A stretch of 64,000 nt of DNA from Cannabis sativa. Its lineage: Eukaryota > Streptophyta > Magnoliopsida > Rosales > Cannabaceae. The position numbers and the translations under genes are program-made. Shown one piece after another: positions 23,935 to 35,131 of this stretch (positions are counted from its first letter, which is position 1; each line of letters begins with the position of its first letter). The notes under the pieces are model-generated. The model was not told the DNA's origin. It saw only the letters and a list, made by a program, of their open reading frames with translations, and did not search any database. The stretch is from contig NC_083601.1 of the NCBI RefSeq assembly GCF_029168945.1, forward strand, positions 30,493,660 through 30,557,659. Direction: 5' to 3'.

Positions 23935-25160
23935 TACGAGGTTGCGACCCAAGCTCCAAACCCGGTCTTGAACCTTAAACTCGGACATCGGCCCCGACTT
24001 TAGCCCCGGCCCTGGACCCCTACCCCGACCAAGACCTAAACCTGGACCCCAGATGTCGGACCCAACCTCAAACCTCGAACTTGGCCCCAGCCCCAAAACC
24101 CAAACCGGGACCAGAACTTCAGACCCAGCCCCGAGCCCTAGACCCAAACCTGAACCCGACCTCGAACCATGGCTCCGACCCAGACCCTAGACCCAGACCC
24201 GAAACTAGGATTGTTCATCAAACCGCTATTATCACCCACACTGCAAAAAATGCAGTTTAAAATTATTTGCGGTACAGTCGCGGTTTGAATTTTTCTTAAA
24301 ACGCGCGGTGCAGTTTGTGATTTTGAATGTTGTGGTACAGTCCAAACTACAAATATTGCACCGCACTATTTTTTGTGGTGTAGTTTTTGCAGTCTTTTAG
24401 TTTTGCGGTCCGAGTGTAGTTTGGGAAATTAGAAAAACTGCATGTGCGGATTGTTTTGAAAAAATAGTCAAAATTGCACAACCCGCACCGCGAATAGCCC
24501 TACCCGAAATTGAACCTTGACCCAACCTCAGACCTCAACCCTAGACCTGGACCCCGACCCGGCCCCAGACCCCAACCCCGACCAAGACCTGGACCTGAAC
24601 CTCGGACCCAGCTCCGAACCCCGACCTAGACCTAAACCCCAATCCGGACCCGAACCCTGAACCTCGAACCCTAAGCGTGACCCTAACCCAGAATCGGACC
24701 CCGACTAGGCCTCGGACCCCGAACCTCAACCTAGACCCCGACCAGGCCCTGAACCCATGACCCCTACCCGGACCCTGACCCCGACCCCGACCCGTGCCAG
24801 GCCTCGATTTGGACCCACACCCAAACCCAGTGCCAAACCCCGACCATGGACCCTAACTCCCACCCCAACCTTAGACCCTATACCTCGACCCAGCCCCAAA
24901 ACCCTGAACCCCATACTCAGATCTCGAATCGGACCCCAACTCAGACCCCGAACAAGCCCCAAACTAGGAACCCAAACCCTAGAACTCAAACCCCGACACT
25001 ACCCCAGACCCCGAAGCAGCCCCAAAACCCTTAACCCCAAATCTAGACCCCGGACTATGCCCCGAACCACAAACCCTGACCTCAGACTTCAAACCTCAAC
25101 CCAACCCCCATTTTCAGACGGTTGGCCTCGAACCCCGGACCTTGAATTTGGGTAGTGGTC
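23935..25160. repeat. C-rich degenerate hexamer-like repeat tract
   Basis: About 0.93 kb (excluding the inserted MITE at 24206-24502) of C/A-rich sequence on the plus strand with an obvious six-base rhythm of units such as GACCCC, GACCCG, AACCTC and GACCTG. No two long stretches are identical. The neighbouring DNA is about 80% A+T, so the boundary is abrupt. Long open frames on both strands (Pro/Thr-rich on one, Gly/Val-rich on the other) are by-products of the period. The G-rich strand has many GGG runs and could form G-quadruplexes. It may be the expanded core of a larger TIR element (see findings). Confidence 0.85.
24206..24502. mobile_element. hAT-type MITE inside the C-rich repeat, about 297 bp
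   Basis: The left end is TAGGATTGTTCATCAAACCGC; the right end in reverse complement is TAGGGCTATTCGCGGTGCGGG. Flanking 8-mers are CCCGAAAC (24198-24205) and CCCGAAAT (24503-24510), 7 of 8 alike, fitting a hAT 8-bp duplication. The interior is rich in GCGGT/ACCGC words and is non-coding. Confidence 0.75.
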
Positions 25161-25507
25161 GAAGTTAGGGTCGAGTTTATGGTAAAGATAATACAATTAT
25201 ACACAAGTTATTAATACAAGTCAATATCAAATATAGTATTTATTAAATAATATTAATATAATTCAACATAATAATATACAACACGACGTACCAAACGAGT
25301 CAATTTATTATTTATTTTTCTTTTTTTAAAATAAAATTAGTGATATAATTCCATATAAAAAATAATAAATAAATATAAATAATCAAACTCATTTATAATC
25401 AATAGCTAAAAAGAACTATTATACCACAACATTTGATTTAAAAATATATAATCTGCAAGCCCACCACAAAATGTTCTACCCTACATATTATGGTATAATA
25501 TGGTTAT
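25161..25507. other. AT-rich DNA between the C-rich tract and the gypsy remnant
   Basis: No gene. The segment near 25266-25312 reads, in reverse complement, like the sequence after 23756, and may be the far terminus of a composite TIR element. Confidence 0.4.
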
Positions 25508-25735
25508 TGCTATCCGTTTTTCTGAATAGGTGATGTGTGTACTCTTAAGGTCCCAAAATCAACCAAGGCGGGCTCATTCACAGGCCCAATTAAGCCAGTG
25601 AGTCAGCCCACGACGGAGTCCGACCACAGCTCCGAATTAGTTGTAGGCCAACTCTAACCTAATGGAAGGACAACTCATCCAAAGAAGAAAATACTTAATG
25701 GAACATATCCAAACGCCCTCATAAGGTTGACAAGT
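25508..25735 (+). repeat. Truncated 5' LTR fragment of an old Ty3/gypsy-like element
   Basis: This stretch is a diverged direct copy of 38603-38850. Shared words include CTTAAGGTCCCAAA, GCCCAATTAAGCCAG, CAGCCCACGACGGAG and CTCTAACCT. It begins TGCTATCCG where the other copy begins TGTTATCCG. Homology fades after about 25735, so the rest of this LTR is lost or too diverged to see. Confidence 0.6.
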
Positions 25736-26279
25736 AAAAAAAATTAGGCTTCCAAAATTGAGAAACTTTAAAGGAAAAGTAAAATTGAAGTCCATGAGGT
25801 CCATGCCATTGGAACCAAAACCTCCGAGAATTGAAAGTAAATTAACTTTATAAAAAAAATCCATCTTAGAATCAATGGGTTGAAATAAGCACATTGAAGA
25901 CTGTGGGCTTAGGCCTTTGGAACCGAAGCCTTACAATCCAGGAGTAGATAACTTATAAAAACCTAAAAAATAGATCTAGGTGCAAGATTGAAATCCAAAG
26001 GCCTCGACAGTTGGAATTTGGACCTCAAGATATCTAGAAGTCCTAGCAAGAAATTCATGAAAAGTCACAATACTTAATGAATTCAATCAAATGTATATTC
26101 AGAGTAATTAAAGAGTTATTTCAGTCGTCTAAGGACTATCAAAAGATTGAGAAATTAATTACATAATAAAAAGCTCCACTGTTAGGGCATAACTACTATC
26201 TCTGCAATAACAAAAAGGGGGACCCAAACAAAAAAAAAAAAACAAAAGAACCGATAAAGTAAACGGCTAGACTCAAAGT
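25736..26279. other. Unassigned interior of the old gypsy-like element
   Basis: Lies between the LTR fragment and the minus-strand coiled-coil frame. AT-rich, with short words such as TTGGAACC and CCTTTGG recurring. No open frame that I recognise. Confidence 0.4.
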
Positions 26280-26827
26280 TAGAGATCTGCATCAACATTT
26301 GAATTTGAACTTGCAAGGTAAGTTAGAACGGAAGCCAAAAGTGATGAATTTGGTTCTTGGGCAGGACAATCAATTTTTTGTTCTTCAGCCAAAATGGCAG
26401 AGCATTGATCTAGAGACCCTTCCTCCGCTTCTCCTTCAATAGCAAGCTCCTCTTACTCCCAAGCGATAAGTTTAACACAGACTTCTTCTTCTTTGGCGCT
26501 GAATGCCTTCAGGGATATGTCCTGGTCAGCCTGCCAAAGTGTGAAAATGGTGGACGTGAAAGCCTCCTATAATTGGGCAACCCTTATATTTTCCATCTTG
26601 ACTTTATCATCATCAGTCACCTTCAACTTTTTCTTGAGCTCATCATCTGTCTTCACTAATTGATCTTGATTTGTAGTGACCATGCAGAGCTCTTGGTCCA
26701 GAGTCTAAATTTGATCTTTCCTCTTTTCAAGTTTTGTCGTGGACATTGCCACTTTCTCCTCTGCATTCGTCAGTTTCTCCACCGCATATTTGCACTTACG
26801 CTCAAAGGCAATAAGACGGCAATAATC
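26280..26827 (-). pseudogene. C-terminal part of a decayed minus-strand coiled-coil retroelement protein
   Basis: Read on the minus strand this gives long heptad-like Lys/Glu-rich segments (VEKLTNAEEKVAMSTTKLEK, TDDELKKKLKVTDDDKVKME) and then an acidic end, broken by several stops. It is directly continuous with 37015-38345; the two were separated by the 10.2-kb insertion. It lies antisense to the orientation implied by the gypsy-like LTR and polypurine tract at 38.6 kb. Ty3/gypsy elements of the Tat group are known to carry extra antisense reading frames before the 3' LTR, which would fit. The family assignment is an inference. Confidence 0.5.
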
Positions 26828-28711
26828 TGTTGGAATTATTTTACCAGGATCTTAGATCTACTCACAAGTATGTTTATTAACATCCTAAATATGAACTTTC
26901 TAAAACGATAAAATAAACACATATAAAGTTTAAGAAACCTTACATTGGGTGCAGCGGAATAATATGACTCCTTCCGTTCAGATATCTAGCCCTTGATTCC
27001 TTTCTGTAGCAGAGCATTATCAATATCTGAACCTGGATCTCTTTCTCTGAATCTTTGATGCTGAAACTCCTTTGCTGATGATCTTTCTTCACGATCTTCC
27101 TCACTATGATTGAGGTATCACTTGATGTGTGTGGGCACTACTCTAATCACTAAGAGAGGTTCGAAATATTGAGGAAGAAAAGAGAGAGAGAGTGGCGGCT
27201 AGAGAAGAGAGTGGAGGCTCGTGTTTTTCCCGATTCGAAAGTGTGTTATTTTCCTGAAGCCTTCACTATCTATTTATAGCATTCCTCTAGGGTTTGATTT
27301 GAATTATATGGCATTAAAATAATGAAAAAATCATTTAAAAAAGCTACAAAGGTGGCCGACCATACACTTAATGGATTGGGCCTTGGGCTTTGCAATTTTG
27401 CAATTTTAACACCTTTTGTATCTGATTTTCTCAAAAATGCCAATTTCCTAATTCAATCATTTAAATGCCAATTCTAACTATTTAATAACTATAAATAATT
27501 ATTAAATAATATTGTCATTTATCATATTTATTAATTGAACCATACAAAGTATCATAATTAACAAATATGCCCCTATAAACTCTTTCTTTACAATTTCGCC
27601 ATTACTTAGTGAAAATTTCACAAATAGACATAGTCTAATTCGTGAATTATAATTGATTAATCAAAACCAATTACATGAGTCTTACAAGCAATATTATCTC
27701 AACTAGTGGGGGGACCATGGGTCTATATAACCGAGCTTCCAATAAGTAGATCAAGAATTTAGCACTAAAATTCACTAACTTATTAATTCTTCGTTGAATC
27801 CACGCATAGAACTTAGAATTGCACTCTCGGTTATATAGAATGCTCTATATGTTCCACCATATAGACACATCATTAGTTATCCATTGTTATAATCCTAATG
27901 TGATCAATGATCCTCTATATGAATGATCTACCTCGTAAAGGGATTAAATTACCGTTACACCCTACAATGTATTTATTCCTTAAAACACTTGACCCCGTAT
28001 AAATGATATTTCAGCTTATGTGAAATGAGTACTCCACCATTTATGTTCGTTTGGTCAAGCTCGAAGGAGATCATCCTTTGCTTACTATTCGCCAGGATAG
28101 AAGCTATAGATTCCATGTTTATGATAGCGCTCCCACTCAATTGCACTACCGGTGTTCCCAAAATGTACGTATCACCTGACCTAAAAGTAGGCTTAACTAA
28201 CAAATCAAAGAACACGAATAGCCTTTCAAGATTGAGCCTAATCATATCGGGATTAAGATCATTTGATCTTAGGATCAACTGGCGATATTGACTTGAATAG
28301 ATATTACGGTAAGTTTAATAAATCTAAGTCAAAGTTCAATATCGGTCCCTTCCGATGCATACTCCATGCATCCAACTTTGAGCTTTACTTTAACCAATGT
28401 TACGGAAAGAACATAGTATTTCTCCAAATACAAGTAAACTCTTGTTGTAGATTATCATATCGGTAAAACCCCGTGTACGATAAATCTAGGAAACTTTATT
28501 CACATAGTCATGTTTACTTTCCAATGTGTTGACGACACAATAAACGGGATCAAGTATGTGAAAAGGGTTTCGGATGAATTTATACATTATGTACATATAA
28601 TCATGAAATAAATCATGTGAACCATGCAACATTAAATGTTATTTACGATCTATATTAATAAACAAATCGATTATATTGAAATGAGTTTTATTTAGGGCAT
28701 AAAACCCAACA
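26828..28711 (-). repeat. Left (3') LTR of the 10.2-kb copia-type element
   Basis: 1884 bases, TG...CA. Minus-strand TATA box TATAAATA at 27278-27271. It differs from the right LTR at roughly two dozen places, many centred on CpG. Open frames inside it are meaningless. Confidence 0.93.
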
Positions 28712-28722
28712 AACTCCCACTT
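28712..28722 (-). other. Polypurine tract of the 10.2-kb element
   Basis: On the minus strand AAGTGGGAGTT abuts the TGTTGG end of the 3' LTR, the usual position and sequence style of the plus-strand primer in plant copia elements. Confidence 0.75.
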
Positions 28723-28739
28723 GCACTAATATAAAACAA

Positions 28740-31100
28740 AAAGTGCGTTTCAAATAATCTCGACACCTTGATATGCAAATCAAGTGTAGTAGTAGTAAAC
28801 TCCTCGTAATAGGATGCGAAAGGTTGAATTAACCACAACCTTTTCTCCACTATTACTCTTCCTTAATCACAAAATCATTGATAATGTGAAATTCCTCTCT
28901 ATATGTCTACTCTTGGGATCTTGGATTCTATACCTTTGGCAACTACTTTTGGTTAATCAGAAATTAACACTTTAGTAGTTTAAGGCAATTTGGAATGGTG
29001 CCAAAGATGTATAGAACTTTCCTTAGGCGAATAAGTAACTTTCACTGCTGACTTTAACATTCGGTCCCTTTACGGTAGACCTAGAGACTTCGGATAGGTT
29101 TTTACACTTCTCCAAAATCACTATTCCACCCCCGGAGTAACCACCATCTTATCGAAAGATTTACTAGCACATAGGCAAATTTCGAAATCGATATGGTGTA
29201 GTCTAAGAAGTTTTAAACACACCCTTATAGTACTAACATATAGTTCCTCTTCTTTATCTTAAGATTTACTTGATTGTCTTCCAATGTTCTTCTCTGGATT
29301 AATCCGATACCTACTCATTACTCCCACTCAGCAGTGTACGGTCTAAGGCATACAAAAGCATATCTAAGACCTCTCACTTGTTGATATAAGAAATTTTTCC
29401 ATGGCTTTATCTTTTACGGAATAGTTGAGACTTTTCCTTAGATAAATATAATCTATGCCTAAGAAGTTGTGAAGCTTCTATAGATTGCCATTAGAAAGAA
29501 AATGCTTGACATCTTACTAAAGTAAGTTGCTTGCATTAGAGCAAGTAATTACCGGGTATACCACAAGCCATAGGTTTAGATAAACTCAAACCTATAATAC
29601 TAGGAACAGGAAGTTTTGTTAAGTCCATTGAATGGACTTATAAACGAAAATTTCCTTTTATGTCCTTGTAATAGAAAACTTTAGGTTACTCCATGTGAAT
29701 GGATTAAACCATAGTTATTGGCTTTCTTCTTAGTTTCTTATCTTGACAATCCATTACTTGTTTAAACTCACAATGGATTTTAATCACTAGTGTCTCCCAA
29801 GTCATAAGAAGGTGAGTTCCTAGAAACTCTCCCACTACGACAAGGTACCGTGAATTATGTCGAAGAAAACTAAATGGTATTAACCTCTTTGGTTGTGACA
29901 AGACAACGAGAGGCGGTGGGATCATCATATATTATATAAGATGATGAACACTTTTGGAATCAAGAATTAAATATCTCCTTTATTTGCTACTTGTTTTTAG
30001 ACTTAGTCATTATCTTAGAAAAGTAGTATTTGTTTGAACAAACACTTTCTTATCTATTGACTATGGGATGGTCCACCCCTAATCACTTAGAATAGCTAAG
30101 AAACCATGGTTAACGATTCTCTAGCTTTTCTTAAGATTTTGATTAGGTCATCCATGAATCTAGTAATGATTTACATTAAGTATACAACCATTACATCATT
30201 CTGAAATTGTATTACCATAGAAGGATTTAGGCAACGACTAATCGCAACTAATCATCAACATGCAACTCGAAATTTACCGGGGAGGTAAGTTTGGATATAA
30301 TTCAAAAATCAATGTAATGATCTTTGAACTGCATATCTACTAACTATTTCTCCACCCCTATCAGTTCGCAAGATCTTTAACCACATACCTCAATGGTGTT
30401 TAATCATTGCTAGAAATTGATGAAATTTTTCAAACATTTCAAATTTCTTTGCATAAGGTATAATCTAGAGTTATCGTTTTAAGAATACAACGAAAAACTC
30501 ATATCCACCCCTGAATGTACATTCATGCGAATGAGATGAACTACTTTCGGTGGATATAGGCATATTAACTCTTTGCGAGAGATTGATCTTGTCAAAACCA
30601 CTATGAGCAAGATACAAATGCCATAGATTAAGAAAATGTGGTAGTGTGTTTATGATGACATAGGTTTAGTTACATCAAAGAGTTCTTAGAATACTTAGTG
30701 GATCTGGTCACGAATACTTAACTCACATTCCATACGAGTTTTTAATCCATTAAAAAAACATGGATATTAAACACTTGAGAAAGTGTAAGCGTATTGTATT
30801 ACGGAATGAGAAATTTAAGAAAATTTCTATTTGGATTCTAAAATTAAAGTCAAAGACTTAAATTCAACCAAATTTAATGAGTAATTCTTTCTTGGACCAC
30901 CACTACTAATACAAACTCTAAGTCAGATTTGCCCATACAAGTAGGAGATTTCTAAGATTGAGGATTTATATCAATTGGGAATAGAATTTCGGGGTTATAA
31001 TCATATGCGTCATTTAATTTCTTAAGAGAAAATATAATGACATGAAATGATTCATAGACCATTCATCCAATGATATATTTGAAAGCTAATTCGAAATGAA
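28740..31100 (-). pseudogene. Decayed copia pol traces (RNase H and linker to RT)
   Basis: On the minus strand, translated fragments in shifting frames still match copia pol in order. Near 28780-28950 there are remnants of the RNase H C-terminal stretch. Near 29780-29920 there is a piece like the CRSGRVSRNSPSY linker that usually joins integrase to reverse transcriptase (family pattern RRSGR(V/I)SR..RY). Stops and frameshifts are dense and no open frame exceeds 75 residues. The right boundary is approximate. There is no way to recover activity from this copy. Confidence 0.5.
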
Positions 31101-34100
31101 TAAGCTAAGAGGAATTAGGATAATTTCGTTTAAAATAAGAATCCAACGATGCTTCGATTAGCGAAAGTCAAAGTAATCTTATTTATATAATCTTCTTGTT
31201 TTATATCGTAAAAATACTAGTCTAAGGTGTCATCAATTGATGAACAGCTAGATGTCGCATATACAATATTTATCTTTCGAGATCTAACACTATTATGTAT
31301 GTCTAATGGTGAAAATCCACTAGGGATTTATCTCATTAGATAAACAAAACCAAGTTAGACCAACAATGAAGATTCGAAATTAAACTACAACTTAATAACA
31401 GAAAATAACATGGTTCAATATAAATTCATACACAATTCAGAAATTATAAACATATAGTAAGTAGGAATGACAAGTGAAAATACTAAAACTTACAATCCTA
31501 AATAATTTCCAAGGTTTTTAACAAACTGATATCAGTGTCCCGTTTAGGCGAGAGTCAAAGCTACCATTCATTGAATAGAGTTGTCGGCTAAATCGTCTAA
31601 AATGTTAAACATTCTAGCAACCTTTTATTCGATCAAGATTGGAATTCAGCGTTGTCCCGTTTAGGCGAGAGTCAAGGCAATTCTATCTTATGAGCTTCCA
31701 CCATTGTTTCATAATTTGCAAGTCAAGTATGGTCGCCACCATTAGGGTGATCCATACCATACAAAACACTTACAAACTACTTATCATGCGAGGTTAAACG
31801 GTGCGAAATTGCTAATGAACGTTCCTCCATTAGGGAGGATTACTCACTAAAACAAACGCGGTGTAAAACCCACAATGGAGATCGAATGTCTCTTGATAAT
31901 AAAGCTCATTATTTAAAAAGAGTTGTATTTTCTTTTATTCTCTTTATTTATTCTATTTATTTTAAATATATATTTATTTAATTAAAATTTCCAATTTAGA
32001 ATGAAAAATTCTAAATATAAATTTTAATTTAATATTTATAAATTTTACTTAGATGGATATGAAAATAACATGAATTATTTCCATCTTAGTAATAATTTCC
32101 AATAAATATTTAGAAAAAAATATTTAAGTTGTTACAAAATTAATTTAAATTAATTTACAACTCAAATTTAATTTTCTATAAATATATATTGCATTTCGAA
32201 AAATTAAAGTATATAAGAATACAATTTTCGAAAAATGCATATTAAAATAAAAAATAAATCCTGGAAAAATTATTCTAATTTAATGTTGGCCCAAAATTAA
32301 TTAATAAAATTAATTTACAACAAAAAATATAATTTTCCTATTTAATTAAATATATAAGAAAAATTACAAATATTTAAGTATGATGATGAAAATCAACTTA
32401 AATATTAATTTTCTATTTAATTAAATACACTAGAAAAATACTTCAAGCAAAAATATCACCTATCTAGATTTTCCTTTGACTAATTAATTCAATTTCTAAT
32501 AATATACTTTAATTCAATTTATTTTAGATTAATCAATAAATGAAAAAATCATTGATTTAAGTTGATCCAAGAATTAATTAAAATAAATAATTAATTTACA
32601 ACTTAATCTATTTTTCAAGATAAAATTCGAAATTCTAGCATTTAAGAAATGCAATTTCGAAAAAATTGATTAATAAAATAAAGAAAAAATATATTTTGAA
32701 AATTATTTAAATTTAGTTGAAAAATTAAATTTCAACTAAAAATAATTTTCTATTTAATTAAATGTCATGAAAAAGAAATATTTAAGTATGATGATAAAAA
32801 TCAACTTAGATATTTAATTTTCAAATTAATTAAATGTATTAAATTCAAGAAATAAATAATTAAGTGTAGAAGACTTAATTATTAATCTCTAGTTTAATAC
32901 TAGGAAAAATATACTTAAAGTAAATTGTACCAAAATTAATTAATAAATAATTAATTTCACAATGTATAATATTTCCTATTTAATATTAGAAATAATAAGT
33001 AGTCTAGAAATAACTATCTAGAAAATATCTTATTTGACTAAGTATCTTTTCCACAAAATTTGAAAAAATATCTAATTTAAGTTGACTAGAAAAAATCTAG
33101 AACTTAAATATTTTTCAAATTTAAATTTAATTAAATATCAAAAATTAAGTTGTAACCACTTAATTTGAAAATATTCCATTTTAAGTTAATATTCGAAAAG
33201 ATATTAACTTAAAAAATATCTAAAGAATCTTAATAACCAATGCCTAAAATTCCTCAACTTAATTTTGAAATTTTGAATTCAAAAGATATTCAGATTTAAG
33301 TTGGTTAGTTGAAGATAACTAAATATCAACTTAAATAGGAATATTTAATGAAAAATTTAAATTAAGTTCCAGAAAGAATCTAGATGGTTATAATTCTATA
33401 TTTAATTAAATACAAGAAAATACATATAGTTTAGCTTAGAATAAAAAATAATTCTTTAAACTATATTTTTCTTAAATTAATTTCAAAATAAATGAAATTA
33501 ATTATGTTGCTAATCAATTTTAATTAGGTTAAACTAGTGTAATTAACCTAGTACGGTCATTCAAATCGTGCAAATGGGCCTTCACAATGGTGGGGTGGTT
33601 TGTGTGAGGAGGGTGTCGGGTTCGGTATGTCGTACCCACTTCTATGGCTCCCAACTCTCACACAAGGCCCAAAAGAGAGGAATTTAACCTTAATAAGAAC
33701 AACTGTTATTAATTGAATAAGCCCAAAACTAAATGGGCCTAAATAAAATCTATCAAGAACTATGATAATTTATTTTAGCAACAACAACCTATATGTATCT
33801 ATAATCAAATTAAACACATAGGCTCACACAGGCACACTTTGGATGGGTCCTATCATGTTGCTAGGTCATACACAGATGAAAGAAGATTGTAAAATTTACC
33901 TGTTACAAATTATTAACTTGACCAAGGGAGCCATCAGATCATTAGATCTGGCAAAAAGTAACCATGGCTATTTGCAATCAAGTAATAATAGGTTTTAAAA
34001 ACTTACACATAAGCTAAAACACATACTCCTGCAACAAGGTTAGTTGGATAGTTGGATGTAGGATTTATTTAATTTTAAATTAAATATTTAATTTCGAAAA

Positions 34101-35117
34101 TAATTAATTAAATAAAAAAATAATTTTTCGAAAAATTTAAAAAAAATTTGAAAAATTCGAAATTTTTTAAAAAATTTAAATTTAAAATTAAACCTACAAT
34201 TTTTGAAAAATTAGGTTTCAACCAACCTAAATATCATTTCAAAAAAAATTTGCTAACTACTTTTAAATTTTAAATGTTATTTTATAAATAAAAATTAAAT
34301 AAAAAATTAGAAAAGATAAATAAATATCTTTTTCAAATTTTAAATGTAATTTAAATAAATAAAATAACAAAATTTAAAAAAATTAGCAAAATATCTTATA
34401 TCATTTAAAAATTACATGATTATAAATATCTTATTTTAAATTTAAATATGGTCAAAATATCTAAAAAGATTTAATTAAAAAATCTTAAAAGATAAGATAT
34501 TTTTAAAATATCTTAAAAGATATTATAAATATCTTAAAAGATATTATAAATATCTTAAAATATCTGACCTTAAATTTAAAAAAAAATATAATCAAATTTA
34601 AAAATAAGATAGATTTTTAAGAAAAAGATAAATACTAATTCTATTCAAATTCAAATTACACTAATATCTTGAATTAAATTAAAAAAAAATTTAAATTAAT
34701 TCAAAATGATAATTAGAATTGAATTAGGAATAGTAATAGTATATATACAAAACCATACAAAAAATTGGAAGTTAATTCCATGAAAAAGTATGAAAAATTG
34801 AAAAAATTCGAAACTGTACGGACAGTTCTCGATCGCGTAGAAACTATCAAGTTTCCCGATTTTGTCAAATCTTCAAAAAATCATAACTAATTCAAATAAA
34901 ATCCAAATTGAGTTCTGTAAAAGGCTAACTTGCTTAATTTTTTCCATACTATCCAATAAAAATAATGCCAGAACCGAAATAACAATTATTTTTCACGAAA
35001 ATTTCACAATCATCAATCAATCATCAAATAACACTCAATACAACATGATACCATCCAAAGAACATACAAACAATCATTTTAAAGTCCAAATTACATGTAA
35101 GTAAATCAATTACCATG
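31101..35117. other. Non-coding AT-rich interior of the 10.2-kb element
   Basis: About 4 kb with no gag-like frame. A repeated word GTCCCGTTTAGGCGAGAGTC occurs at about 31537 and 31653. From 31900 to 34800 the DNA is more than 80% A+T, with many imperfect short repeats such as TTAATTAAAT and AATATCTTAAAAGATAT. Long non-coding interiors of this kind define LARD-like elements. Confidence 0.6.
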
Positions 35118-35129
35118 GCTCTGAGGCCA
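35118..35129 (-). other. Primer-binding-site-like sequence of the 10.2-kb element
   Basis: TGGCCTCAGAGC on the minus strand, two bases inside the 5' LTR. The common plant copia site for initiator tRNA-Met is TGGTATCAGAGC, so 10 of 12 positions agree. Confidence 0.65.
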
Positions 35130-35131
35130 GT

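Noticed and set aside
24757..25155. Open frame of 132 codons rich in Pro and Thr on the plus strand, with Gly/Val-rich frames opposite
   Set aside because: Both strands are open because the DNA has a six-base rhythm. The peptides are simple repeats with no domain, start context or splice support.
28025..28291. Open frames in the LTRs on both strands near 28.0-28.5 kb and 36.3-36.9 kb
   Set aside because: They lie within LTRs, are disrupted between the two copies and have no family resemblance.
34862..35104. 80-codon open frame just inside the right LTR of the 10.2-kb element
   Set aside because: Asn/Ile/Thr-rich as expected of AT-rich DNA, and on the strand opposite to the element's polarity.
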